Under the pieces are notes generated by a model. That model saw nothing but the letters and a program-made list of their open reading frames with translations. It was not told the origin of the DNA and searched no databases. The translations under genes and the position numbers were made by a program. A stretch of DNA of 54,696 nt from Deinococcus aestuarii (lineage in GTDB: Bacteria; Deinococcota; Deinococci; Deinococcales; Deinococcaceae). The DNA lies in NCBI RefSeq assembly GCF_018863415.1, contig NZ_JAHKSN010000030.1, forward strand, positions 1 to 54,696, written 5' to 3'. Shown here one piece after another: positions 29,783 through 37,589 of the stretch (positions are counted from its first letter, which is position 1; the number at the start of each line of letters is the position of its first letter).

Positions 29783-31325
29783 GGGGGGTGCCTCCTTGCA
29801 GGGCGTGGTGCAGGTCCTCTTCCCGCGTGATCGTCTCGCGCATCAGGTCCCCGGTGACCCGCCCGCCCTGCACGAGCAACACGCGGTCCGAGGCGGCAAG
29901 CAGTTCCTGAAATTCCGACGAGATGAGCAGTACGGCCTTCCCCAGGTCCGCCAGGTCGCGGATCAGGGCGATGATCTCGGCCTTCGAGCCGATGTCCACG
30001 CCCGCCGTCGGTTCGTCGAGGATGAGCAGTTGCGGGTCGTTGCCCAGCCACTTGGCGAGGACGATCTTCTGCTGGTTGCCGCCCGAGAGAAGCCGGGTCT
30101 GCTTGTCGGGGCCGTCCGTCTTGATGCGCAGTTGCTCAATTAGCTCGCGGGCGTAGTCCTTGCCGGAGCGGTCCTGCATCACGCCGCGCGACTCGAACCG
30201 CTTCAGTTGCGGAAGGAGCAGGTTGGCGTACACGGTGTGGTCGAGCACCAGACCCTGCACGCGGCGGTCCTCCGGCACCAGCGCGAAGCCGTGCGCGATG
30301 GCCTGATCGGGGCGGCGGTTGCTGACCTCCCGCCCGCCCAGCCGAATCGTGCCCCCGGTCGCCCGGCGCACGCCGAAGAGCGTCTCGGCCAGTTCGGTGC
30401 GCCCGGAGCCCATTAGCCCCGCCAAGCCCACGATCTCGCCGGGGTAGACGGTGAAGGACACGTCCCGCACGGCGGGGGGGGCGCTGAGGTTGGAGACTTC
30501 GAGCAGGGGAGCGCCCGTGCGGTTCACCTTCCGGGGTTTCCACTCCAGGGCGCCCTCCATGCGGCGGCCCACGATGTTCTCGATCACGTCCTCCATGCGC
30601 AGGCTGTTCGTGGGCTCGCTCAGCACCGCCTTCCCGTCGCGCATCACCGTCACGCGGTCGGCGACCTGGAAGACCTCCTCCATGCGGTGCGTGATGTAGA
30701 CGATGGCGATGCCGCGCGCCTTGAGCCCTTCCACCAGGCCGAAGAGTGTCGTCACCTCCGTCGCCGAGAGGGCGGCGGTGGGCTCGTCCATGATCAGGAC
30801 GCGGGCGTTCTTCGACAGGGCCTTGGCGATCTCGGTGAGCTGCCACTCACCCGTCGAGAGGTCCTGCACGGTGCGGCCAGGGTCGATGTTCACGCCCATC
30901 TCGCGGAAGATGTCGCGCGAGCGGCGTACGGCCTCGCGGTCGCTGATCGCCCCGAACGCTCCCCTGGGCTCGCGGTTGAGGAAGATGTTCTGTGCCGCGG
31001 TGAGCGTCGGGACCAGGCTGAACTCCTGGAAGATCATGGCGATGCCGTGCCGCTCGGCCTCGGAGGGCGAGTTCAGGTGCACAGGCTGGCCGTTCACGAG
31101 GATTTCGCCGCTGTCGGGTTGATAGACGCCCTGGAGGATTTTCATCAGGGTGGACTTGCCCGCCCCGTTGCCGCCCATCAGGGCGTGGACCTCCCCGGCA
31201 CGCAGCTCGAAATCCACGCCTTCGAGGACGCGGACCCCGTTGAAGCCCTTATTGATGTTGCGCAGCAGGACGAGTGGGGGAGCGGCGCCCATCTCGGTGG
31301 TCGCTACTGGGGTGACCGTGGTCAT
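29760..31325 (-). CDS. Sugar ABC transporter ATP-binding protein (RbsA-like, two ATPase domains)
   Basis: 521 residues with two fused ATPase domains. The first has Walker A GGNGAGKSTLMKIL (about residue 50), signature LSTGEWQLTEIAKAL and Walker B VLIMDEPTAAL. The second has the altered Walker A GLMGSGRTELAETL usual for this family, signature LSGGNQQKIVLAKWL and LLILDEPTAGVD. It powers import through the adjacent permease. The ribosome-binding site AAAGGAGGTGA is close to a perfect anti-16S match, so high expression is expected. Third from the 3' end of the operon. Confidence 0.96.
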   Translation of the reverse strand: MTTVTPVATTEMGAAPPLVLLRNINKGFNGVRVLEGVDFELRAGEVHALMGGNGAGKSTLMKILQGVYQPDSGEILVNGQPVHLNSPSEAERHGIAMIFQEFSLVPTLTAAQNIFLNREPRGAFGAISDREAVRRSRDIFREMGVNIDPGRTVQDLSTGEWQLTEIAKALSKNARVLIMDEPTAALSATEVTTLFGLVEGLKARGIAIVYITHRMEEVFQVADRVTVMRDGKAVLSEPTNSLRMEDVIENIVGRRMEGALEWKPRKVNRTGAPLLEVSNLSAPPAVRDVSFTVYPGEIVGLAGLMGSGRTELAETLFGVRRATGGTIRLGGREVSNRRPDQAIAHGFALVPEDRRVQGLVLDHTVYANLLLPQLKRFESRGVMQDRSGKDYARELIEQLRIKTDGPDKQTRLLSGGNQQKIVLAKWLGNDPQLLILDEPTAGVDIGSKAEIIALIRDLADLGKAVLLISSEFQELLAASDRVLLVQGGRVTGDLMRETITREEDLHHALQGGTPHDPVHTA

Positions 31326-31389
31326 GTCTTCACCTCCTTTCTACGGGGGGACGGGCCGGATCGCTGGCCCGTCCCCGAAGCTCTCTGCC

Positions 31390-32580
31390 TCAGACCGTGA
31401 CGGGCTCCACCTCGACCTCGCGCCGCTGCTGTGCCGAACGCTGGATGGCGTCCGCGATCAGCTCGATCTTGTAGCCGTCCTCGAAGTTGGGGCGGACGGT
31501 GCCGCCCTCGGTGATCGCCTTGAAGAAGTCGTACGCCTCGATGATCTTCGTCTCGCCGTACCCGATGCCCAGCGCGGGGATGGGCCAGAGCCCCTCGCCG
31601 TAGGGGTGCGCCGGGCCGGTGTAGACCGTGCGCAGGCCGCGGGCGTCGCTGGGATCGCTGTTGAAGAACACCTGGAGTTCGTCGCGGCGCTCGTAGTTGA
31701 AGAAGAGGGTGCCTTCCGTGCCGTGAATCTCGAAGGTGATGTAGTTGTTGCGTCCCCAGGCGTTGCGGGTGGCCTCCAGTGAGCCCACGGCGCCGTTCTC
31801 GAAGCGCAGCAGGGTCAGCACCTCGTCGTCCACGTCCACCTTGCCCTTGGGACCGGACGCGTTCTTGTCGGACGCCCCCAGCTTGTCCGCGCCACCCGAC
31901 TGGAGGGGACGCTCCTGGATGTAGGTGTGCATCATCGCGTTCACGGCGCTGATGTCGCCGACGAGGTAGCGTGCGAGGTCCACGACGTGCGTGCCGATGT
32001 CGCCCAGCGTCCCCGAGCCCGCAATCGCCTTCTGGAAGCGCCACGAGAGCGGCCCGCTGGGGTCGGCCGACCAGTCTTGCAGGTAGGTGCCCCGGAAGCT
32101 CAGGACGCGCCCGATGCGCCCCTCGTCGATGTACTTCTTGGCGAGGGCCACCGCCGGGGTGCGGCGGTAGTTGAAGGCGACCATGTGAACGACGCCCGCC
32201 CGCCTCACCGCGTCGTACATCGCCTTGGCCTCCGCAACGGTCGGGGCCAGTGGCTTCTCGCAGAGGATGTGCTTCCCGGCCTGCGCGGCGGCGATGGCGA
32301 TCTCGGCGTGCGAGTTGTTGGGCGTGGCGATGTCCACCACGTGGATGTTCGGGTCCTCGATCACCCGGCGCCAGTCGCCGGTGGCGTTCTGGAAGCCGAA
32401 GCGCTCGGCGGCGGTGCGTGCCAGGCCCTCGTTCACCTCGGCGATGGTGTGACGCACAGGAATGGCGGGCGCGGGCCAGAAGAACATGGGCATCGCGGCG
32501 TAGGCGAGCGAGTGGGCCTTGCCCATGAACCCGCCGCCGATCAGGCCGACGTTGAGCTGGGGAATACCGGAGTTCGTCAT
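31390..32580 (-). CDS. Gfo/Idh/MocA oxidoreductase, levoglucosan-dehydrogenase-like
   Basis: 396 residues. NAD site LIGGGFMGKAHSLAYAAMP at the N terminus, the catalytic-region Lys-Pro motif HILCEKPLAPTVAEA, and the C-terminal beta-sheet with YLQDWSADPSGPLSWRF, DIGTHVVDLARYLVG and GYGETKIIEAYDFF. The MPMFFWPAPA and YLQDWSADP segments recall, from memory, the levoglucosan dehydrogenase (LgdA) type, which oxidises C3 of 1,6-anhydroglucose with NAD+. It sits between the ABC ATPase and the binding protein, so it probably acts on the imported sugar. An inositol dehydrogenase role is the main alternative. Confidence 0.92.
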   Translation of the reverse strand: MTNSGIPQLNVGLIGGGFMGKAHSLAYAAMPMFFWPAPAIPVRHTIAEVNEGLARTAAERFGFQNATGDWRRVIEDPNIHVVDIATPNNSHAEIAIAAAQAGKHILCEKPLAPTVAEAKAMYDAVRRAGVVHMVAFNYRRTPAVALAKKYIDEGRIGRVLSFRGTYLQDWSADPSGPLSWRFQKAIAGSGTLGDIGTHVVDLARYLVGDISAVNAMMHTYIQERPLQSGGADKLGASDKNASGPKGKVDVDDEVLTLLRFENGAVGSLEATRNAWGRNNYITFEIHGTEGTLFFNYERRDELQVFFNSDPSDARGLRTVYTGPAHPYGEGLWPIPALGIGYGETKIIEAYDFFKAITEGGTVRPNFEDGYKIELIADAIQRSAQQRREVEVEPVTV

Positions 32581-32644
32581 GGTCGTTCCTGCCTTTCAGA
32601 ATTGGGGAAAGGGAGCCGAAGGACTCCTCCCTCCCCCGGCGGCG

Positions 32645-33754
32645 TTACTTCAGGGCGGCCTGAATCTCGCTGGGCGCGGTCTGGTTGTAGACCTGCTTCC
32701 AGGCGGTGAGCAGGTTCGAGCGCGTCACAGGCAGGGCGTTCAGCGCCACGTAGGCGGGCGCCTTTTTGCCCAGCAGGCCATAGGCGGCGAGGTTGGCTTC
32801 GGTCACGCCCGCGTCGTAGGGACGCTGGGCGCCCAGGCCCTTGACCATGCCATTCGAGCGGGCCATCTCCAGACCGACGTTCTTGCCGAGGTCCATCGTC
32901 GCGATGATCAGGTCCTTGCGACCCGCCGTGCGTGCGGCGGAGATCACGCCCTCGGCAGGGACGTCCCAGACCGCCCAAATGGCGTTCAGGTTGGGGTTCC
33001 GGGTCAGCATGGCTGACGCCACCTTCTCGGCGTCACCCGCGAAGTCGGGGCCGCCGATGCCCTGCTCGGCCACGACCTTGATGCCGGGATACCTCTTGAT
33101 CGTGGCCTTGAAGGCGTCGTACCGCTGCTTGGTCACGAAGAAGTCCGCCGCGTGGTAGACGATACCGATGTTGCCCTTGCCCTTCAGTTGCTGGGCGAGC
33201 AGGTGCGCCGAGGCCACACCGTTGCCGTAATTGTCGGAGGACACCACGCTCACGTACTCGGTGCCGGGTTTGAGGCCCGTGGGCACGTTGTCCATGAACA
33301 CGAGCTTCACGCCCTGCTTGGCGGCCTTCCTGTACGAAGCGGCGGTCGCCACCGGGTCGGTCGGGATGGACACGATGATGTTGGGCTTGCGGGCGAGCAC
33401 CGTCTCGATGTCCGAGACCTGCTTTTCCGGCTTGAAGTTCGCGTCGGTCACGGCAATGACCTTGATGCCCAGTTTGGCGAACTGCGCCTTGAGGCCGTCC
33501 ACCTGAGCATTGCTCCAGTCGTTGCCCCCGTAGTGCAGCACGATGGCGGCGGTGGCGTTCAGGCCCTTCACCTTGGCGATCTCGGCGGGCGTGAGCTTGA
33601 TCTGCGCGGCGGGCGTGGCCGTCTCGCCCGCCGGTCCCTTGCTGAAGACCTGCGTCGTGAGCTGCTTGAGGGCGGCCTGGGGGTTGACGCCCTGCGCGAG
33701 CGCGACGGAGACGAGGGCGGTGGCGGCGAGGGCGAACTTGGTCGTGTGCTTCAT
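32645..33754 (-). CDS. Sugar ABC transporter substrate-binding protein (RbsB-like)
   Basis: 369 residues from ATG 33754 (GAAAGGA upstream). Signal peptide MKHTTKFALAATALVSVALA cut after AQG, so exported. After a linker unusually rich in Gln/Ala/Thr (30-60) the periplasmic-binding fold starts ATAAIVLHYGGNDWS and includes QVSDIETVLARKPNIIVSIP, VFMDNVPTG, YVSVVSSDNYGNG and AIWAVWDVPAEG. The Trp, Asp and Asn residues at these points usually contact monosaccharide ligands. It delivers substrate to the permease/ATPase encoded further downstream in this operon. Ligand unknown; an anhydrosugar or cyclitol is proposed from context. Confidence 0.93.
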   Translation of the reverse strand: MKHTTKFALAATALVSVALAQGVNPQAALKQLTTQVFSKGPAGETATPAAQIKLTPAEIAKVKGLNATAAIVLHYGGNDWSNAQVDGLKAQFAKLGIKVIAVTDANFKPEKQVSDIETVLARKPNIIVSIPTDPVATAASYRKAAKQGVKLVFMDNVPTGLKPGTEYVSVVSSDNYGNGVASAHLLAQQLKGKGNIGIVYHAADFFVTKQRYDAFKATIKRYPGIKVVAEQGIGGPDFAGDAEKVASAMLTRNPNLNAIWAVWDVPAEGVISAARTAGRKDLIIATMDLGKNVGLEMARSNGMVKGLGAQRPYDAGVTEANLAAYGLLGKKAPAYVALNALPVTRSNLLTAWKQVYNQTAPSEIQAALK

Positions 33755-33792
33755 GGCGGTCCTTTCAGGGACGGAGGGAGAGTGGAGAGAAG

Positions 33793-34617
33793 TCAATCCG
33801 CAGGCGTCGCTTGCCGGGCCTGCAACCACTGGAGGCTGCGGGTCGCGGCGGCTTTGGGGTCCTGGTGGGCATCGAGTTCGACCGTCACCCAGCCATCGAA
33901 GCCGATGTCCTCCACGGCCTGCCAGATGGCGGCCATCTCGGGGTCCTCGTCGAGCGGCAGGAAGTTCAGGGGCTCGCGCCGAAGGCCCTTGAGGTGGATG
34001 TAGGGAATGCGGGAGGCGTACTTGCGGATCAGGGCAGGCACGTCGTTCCCCCCTGCCGCGAGGTGCGCGGTGTCGGGGCAGAGGCCGATCCGACTCTGTG
34101 ACATGACCTTGTTCAGCGCCTCGGGGCCCTCCACGATGGTGCCGAGGTGGGGGTGATACAGAGCGGTGAGGCCGTACCGCTGCGCCAGTTCCGCCGCACG
34201 GTCGAGATTCTGGGCGAGTTTGGTGTAGTCCTCCTCGCGGGGGCCGCCCGCCCGCTTGGCCCCGCCGCCCAGCACCAGGAACTCGGCGCCGAAGGTCTGG
34301 CCGATCTTCGCGGCCTCCTCGATGCGCCAGAACTCGTCCTCCAGCACGTCGTCGTAGATGAAGTTCGCGCCGGAGTACACGGCGATCAGGCTGAGGTTCC
34401 CGGCGTTCAGGAAGTGCCGAAACTCGTCCTCGCGCCCCTGGTAGGCGACGAGGTTGCCGTCGAACAGTTCGACGCCCGTGAAGCCCGCCGCCGCGATGTC
34501 GCGCAGGGCCTCCTCGTCCGAGCCGGGGGTGAGGTAGAAGAGGTCCTTGATGCTCGTGACGCCCGCCGGATGTCCGACGACGCCACCCCAGGTGTTGGTC
34601 TGATAGCCGAACTTCAT
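33793..34617 (-). CDS. Sugar phosphate isomerase/epimerase family protein (TIM barrel, IolE/LgdB-like)
   Basis: 274 residues from ATG 34617, with AGGAGG upstream. An AP-endonuclease-2/xylose-isomerase-like barrel. Metal-binding acids and histidines are visible in FTGVELFDGN (Glu), LYHPHLGTI (His), IGLCPDTAHLAAGG (Asp, His), IPYIHLKGLR (His) and GFDGWVTVELD (Glu), the usual divalent-metal set. Family members isomerise, dehydrate or eliminate keto-sugars, including inosose dehydratase and 3-keto-glycoside eliminases/hydratases. It is the first gene of the importer operon, downstream of the shared operator-like element at 34764-34796, so a catabolic step on the imported sugar is likely. Confidence 0.92.
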   Translation of the reverse strand: MKFGYQTNTWGGVVGHPAGVTSIKDLFYLTPGSDEEALRDIAAAGFTGVELFDGNLVAYQGREDEFRHFLNAGNLSLIAVYSGANFIYDDVLEDEFWRIEEAAKIGQTFGAEFLVLGGGAKRAGGPREEDYTKLAQNLDRAAELAQRYGLTALYHPHLGTIVEGPEALNKVMSQSRIGLCPDTAHLAAGGNDVPALIRKYASRIPYIHLKGLRREPLNFLPLDEDPEMAAIWQAVEDIGFDGWVTVELDAHQDPKAAATRSLQWLQARQATPAD

Positions 34618-34763
34618 GCTGGTCCTCCTGGAGGGTGACCGCGGGGGTGCGGCCGAGGAAGGGTGCGGCAGACGGAGACACACGGGACGAGGCTACGTGG
34701 AGCAGAACCGGCGTCCGGAGCCAGAACAAGTACTTCGGTGTGCGCTGAGGTTAAAGGGAAGCC

Positions 34764-34796
34764 TTTTTCCGCACATCCCGAGGATTGGGGGAAAAA
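34764..34796. promoter_or_regulatory. Operator-like element upstream of the importer operon
   Basis: TTTTTCC (34764-34770) and GGAAAAA (34790-34796) form an outer inverted repeat around ATCC-CGA-GGAT. The 14 bases CCGCACATCCCGAG (34769-34782) recur exactly at 37428-37441 upstream of the second oxidoreductase operon, with further similarity to the right. This suggests a shared regulator. Confidence 0.6.
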
Positions 34797-34853
34797 CGTG
34801 CGCTCGCTCTGGGGGGCAGGCACCCCCTAGAGTTGGGGGGAAGACCAGGGGCA

Positions 34854-34889
34854 CAAGAAAACGGCCGTCCAGAGGGATGCCGGACGGCC
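34854..34889 (-). terminator. Intrinsic terminator of the double oxidoreductase operon
   Basis: Read on the minus strand: GGCCGTCC, 11-base loop, GGACGGCC, then GTTTTCTTGT. An 8-bp GC stem followed by a T-rich tail, 110 bases after the stop of the gene at 35000-36151. It separates that operon from the importer operon. Confidence 0.8.
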
Positions 34890-34999
34890 CTTCACGGTGT
34901 GGTTGTGGAGGTGAAGTGAAAGGCGGCAGGTCTTGCCCAAGCCGCGCCCTGGAAACCTGAGCTCCAGGCCTGGATCATGTGGTCCGGCGCAGTTCGGCC

Positions 35000-36151
35000 C
35001 TACCGCGCTCCTTCCTGCGCGGCCAGAGCGGCAGGCACGGTCACCCAGCGCCCCTCGCTGTGGCTCTGGAAGGCCGCCTCCACGAACCGGGCGGCGGCGA
35101 GGCCGTCCTCGAAGGTGGCGATGCGGTCGCCGCCCGCCCCGTCCAGCCCCGAGTAGAAGGTGCGGATCACGTTGGTGATCGCGTCGGGGTAGCCCTCGGG
35201 GTGCCCGCCGGGGTAGTGGGTGAAGGCGCCCCTGGGGTCCTTGAGGCGCACGGTCCGTGTGTTCTCGCGGGTGCCGATCTCGATCTCCTCAGGCCGCTCC
35301 TGGCGCCAGGTCGCCGAGCCGCGCGTACCGATGACTCCCAGCTCCAGGTCGTTCTTGTGTCCGGGAGCGACCTGCGACAGCTCGAAGTTGGCGTGGACGC
35401 CGCCCGTGTACTCGACGAGCAGGCTGGCCTGGTCCTCGGTGGTGACGGTGAAGGGTTCGGTCTGCCCTCCCGCGCTGGCGAAGGTTTGCACCTCACCCAC
35501 GGGGCGCCGCCGCTCGGGGTGCAGGGTGGTGAAGCGCGCGAGGACCTTCTCGGGGTCAAGACCCGTCACGAAGCGGGCGAGGTCGGAGAGGTGGGAGCCG
35601 ATGTCGGACACGGCGCGCGTCTCCCGGGCCGGGGCGCCCACCCGCCAGTTGAAGTCGGTGTCGAAGAGCAGCCAGTCTTGCAGGTAGTGACCGCGCAGGT
35701 AGGTCACGTCCCCCAGTTCGCCCGAGGCCACCAGTTCGCGCAAGGTCTGCACGGCGGCGTAGCCCCGGTAGGTGAAGTTCACAGCGTTGTGCCGCCCGGC
35801 CTCCCGCGCCGCCCGCACCTGGCGCTCGCACTCCTCGACCGAGACGCCGAGGGGCTTTTCGGAGAAGACGTGCTTGCCCGCTTTCAAGGCCGCGAGGTTC
35901 TGCGCGGCATGCACGTCGTTGGGGCCGCACTGGTGGACGACCGTCACGTCCGGGTCGGCGAGCAGCTCGTCCAGGCTGAGGTAGGGGCGCAGGCCGAGCC
36001 TGGCGGCCTCGCGGCGGGTGTAGCCCGCCTCGTGGCCCAGCACCCCCGCGATGGGGAGGCCGAGGCGGCGCAGGGCCTCGATGTGAGCGTTGCCGATGAA
36101 CCCGATGCCAATGACGGCGGCGCGTGGTGGGGAGGCGTGAGGCTGGGTCAT
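35000..36151 (-). CDS. Gfo/Idh/MocA family oxidoreductase, paralogue 2
   Basis: 383 residues from ATG 36151, whose bases overlap the upstream stop (ATGA), so translation is coupled. The Rossmann motif AVIGIGFIGNAHIEAL and the Lys-Pro motif HVFSEKPLGVSVEEC bind NAD(P); the C-terminal sheet has YLRGHYLQDWLLFDTDFNWR and DIGSHLSDLARFVTGL. It closely resembles its neighbour at 36148-37326 along its whole length, so the pair arose by tandem duplication. It could reduce or oxidise a keto-sugar from the pathway of the adjacent importer operon. The operon ends at the terminator at 34854-34889. Confidence 0.93.
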   Translation of the reverse strand: MTQPHASPPRAAVIGIGFIGNAHIEALRRLGLPIAGVLGHEAGYTRREAARLGLRPYLSLDELLADPDVTVVHQCGPNDVHAAQNLAALKAGKHVFSEKPLGVSVEECERQVRAAREAGRHNAVNFTYRGYAAVQTLRELVASGELGDVTYLRGHYLQDWLLFDTDFNWRVGAPARETRAVSDIGSHLSDLARFVTGLDPEKVLARFTTLHPERRRPVGEVQTFASAGGQTEPFTVTTEDQASLLVEYTGGVHANFELSQVAPGHKNDLELGVIGTRGSATWRQERPEEIEIGTRENTRTVRLKDPRGAFTHYPGGHPEGYPDAITNVIRTFYSGLDGAGGDRIATFEDGLAAARFVEAAFQSHSEGRWVTVPAALAAQEGAR

Positions 36152-37326
36152 GGGGACACTCCTTGTCGGGGAGGCAGGGCGGGTTCGACCTCTGTGAGGC
36201 CCACCCAGCGGCGCTCGCTGTGGCTCCTGACGGCGGCGGCCACCGCGAGGGCGGCGGCGTGGCCGTCGGCGAAGGTGGGGTACTCGGTCTTCTTCCCGGC
36301 GAGGCTGGCGTAAAAGGCGCGGATGCCGTTGGTCAGGGCGTCGGGGTAGCCCTCGGGGTGGCCGGGGGGATAGTGGACGAGCGCGGCGGCGTCTGGGCTC
36401 AGGCTGGCGGTCTTGTGGACCACCTCGTCCGGCTTCCCGGCGCGGCCCAGCCACAGTTCCTCGGGGCGCTCCTGGCGCCAGCGGGCCGCGCCCAGCGTGC
36501 CGATCAGCTCGATCTCCAGATCGTTCCGGTGCCCGGCGTACACCTGGGCGACCTCGAAGGTGGCGCTGACGTCCGCCCCGTACTCGACGAGCACCGTGGC
36601 CTGGTCCTCCGCCTGCGCGAGGAAGGGAACCGGGCCGTCCCCCAGGGTGCCGGGCCGGTAGCGGACGCCGTGCATCCGCGCCAGCCGGGCGAAGACCCCG
36701 GTGGGTTCCAGGCCGGTCACGAAGCGGGCGAGGTCCAGCAGGTGCGAGCCGATGTCCCCCAGCGCGCGGGTCTCGTCGGCGCTGGCCTCCAGCCGCCAGT
36801 TGTACTCCTCCGGCGAGAGCAGCCAGTCTTGCAGGTAGTGACCGCGGATGAAGCGCAGCTCGCCCAGCTCCCCGGCCTGGACCCGCGCCCGCAGTTCGCG
36901 GACCACCGGGTAGTTGCGGTACGTGAAGTGGACGGCGTGGTGCAGCCCCGAGGCGCGGGCGAAGTCGAGCTGGCGCCGGGTTTCCCCCGCCGTCACGCCC
37001 AGCGGTTTCTCGGAGAAGACGTGCTTGCCCGCCTTGAGGGCGGCGAGATTCAGTTCGACGTGGACGTCACTCGGGGCACAGTCATGGACGACGGTGACGG
37101 CCGGGTCGTGCAGGGCCGTCCAGGTGTCCGGGTAGGCACGGACGCCGAAGCGGCGGGCGATCTCCTCGGTGTGCTCGGGGGCACTGGCGATCACCCCGGC
37201 GACCGGGATGCCGAGGCGGCGCAGCGCCTCCAGGTGAGCCCGGGCGGTAAAGCCCCCGCCGAGGAGCAGAGCCACCGGGGCGGGCGGCTGGGCCGAAGGG
37301 TGCAGGTGTGAGATTGGCATGGTCAT
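36148..37326 (-). CDS. Gfo/Idh/MocA family oxidoreductase, paralogue 1
   Basis: 392 residues from ATG 37326; ATG 37320 is equally possible and neither has a strong ribosome-binding site. Nucleotide-binding segment ALLLGGGFTARAHLEAL, Lys-Pro motif HVFSEKPLGVTAGET, C-terminal FIRGHYLQDWLLSPEEYNWR and DIGSHLLDLARFVTGL. First gene of a two-gene operon with its paralogue. The divergent spacer to the LuxR-type regulator (start 37590) contains the conserved element at 37428-37450. A sugar dehydrogenase or 3-keto-sugar reductase role is inferred from family and context. Confidence 0.92.
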   Translation of the reverse strand: MTMPISHLHPSAQPPAPVALLLGGGFTARAHLEALRRLGIPVAGVIASAPEHTEEIARRFGVRAYPDTWTALHDPAVTVVHDCAPSDVHVELNLAALKAGKHVFSEKPLGVTAGETRRQLDFARASGLHHAVHFTYRNYPVVRELRARVQAGELGELRFIRGHYLQDWLLSPEEYNWRLEASADETRALGDIGSHLLDLARFVTGLEPTGVFARLARMHGVRYRPGTLGDGPVPFLAQAEDQATVLVEYGADVSATFEVAQVYAGHRNDLEIELIGTLGAARWRQERPEELWLGRAGKPDEVVHKTASLSPDAAALVHYPPGHPEGYPDALTNGIRAFYASLAGKKTEYPTFADGHAAALAVAAAVRSHSERRWVGLTEVEPALPPRQGVSP

Positions 37327-37427
37327 CGTCCAGCGAAGCACGCTCCTGGCGTACGGGGGCAGGGAGAGGGTGGACGGGGGCCGAGCGGGCGGGAAGGACG
37401 CCCCAACGGTAGTCCAGCTCGACCTTC

Positions 37428-37450
37428 CCGCACATCCCGAGAATGAGGGG
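37428..37450. promoter_or_regulatory. Second copy of the shared operator-like element
   Basis: CCGCACATCCCGAG (37428-37441) matches 34769-34782 exactly and is followed by AATGAGGGG, similar to GATTGGGGG there. It lies between the divergent oxidoreductase operon (start 37326) and the LuxR-type regulator (start 37590), so it could control either or both. Confidence 0.6.
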
Positions 37451-37589
37451 GGCGGGTGCGGCGAACTTCTGGGGGAAGGGGGCAAATGTCACGCGCCGTC
37501 TGGAGGGAGAGCCCACACCCGCTATGCTGGGGCCTATTCGCAACCCGCCGCCGCGTCCCCCGGCGAGCGGGAAGGAGGACCCCACCCCC

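Noticed and set aside
34618..34729. Longer start for the sugar-binding protein or the epimerase upstream of 34617
   Set aside because: The extra sequence lacks family features, and good ribosome-binding sites and a signal peptide mark the inner starts 33754 and 34617.
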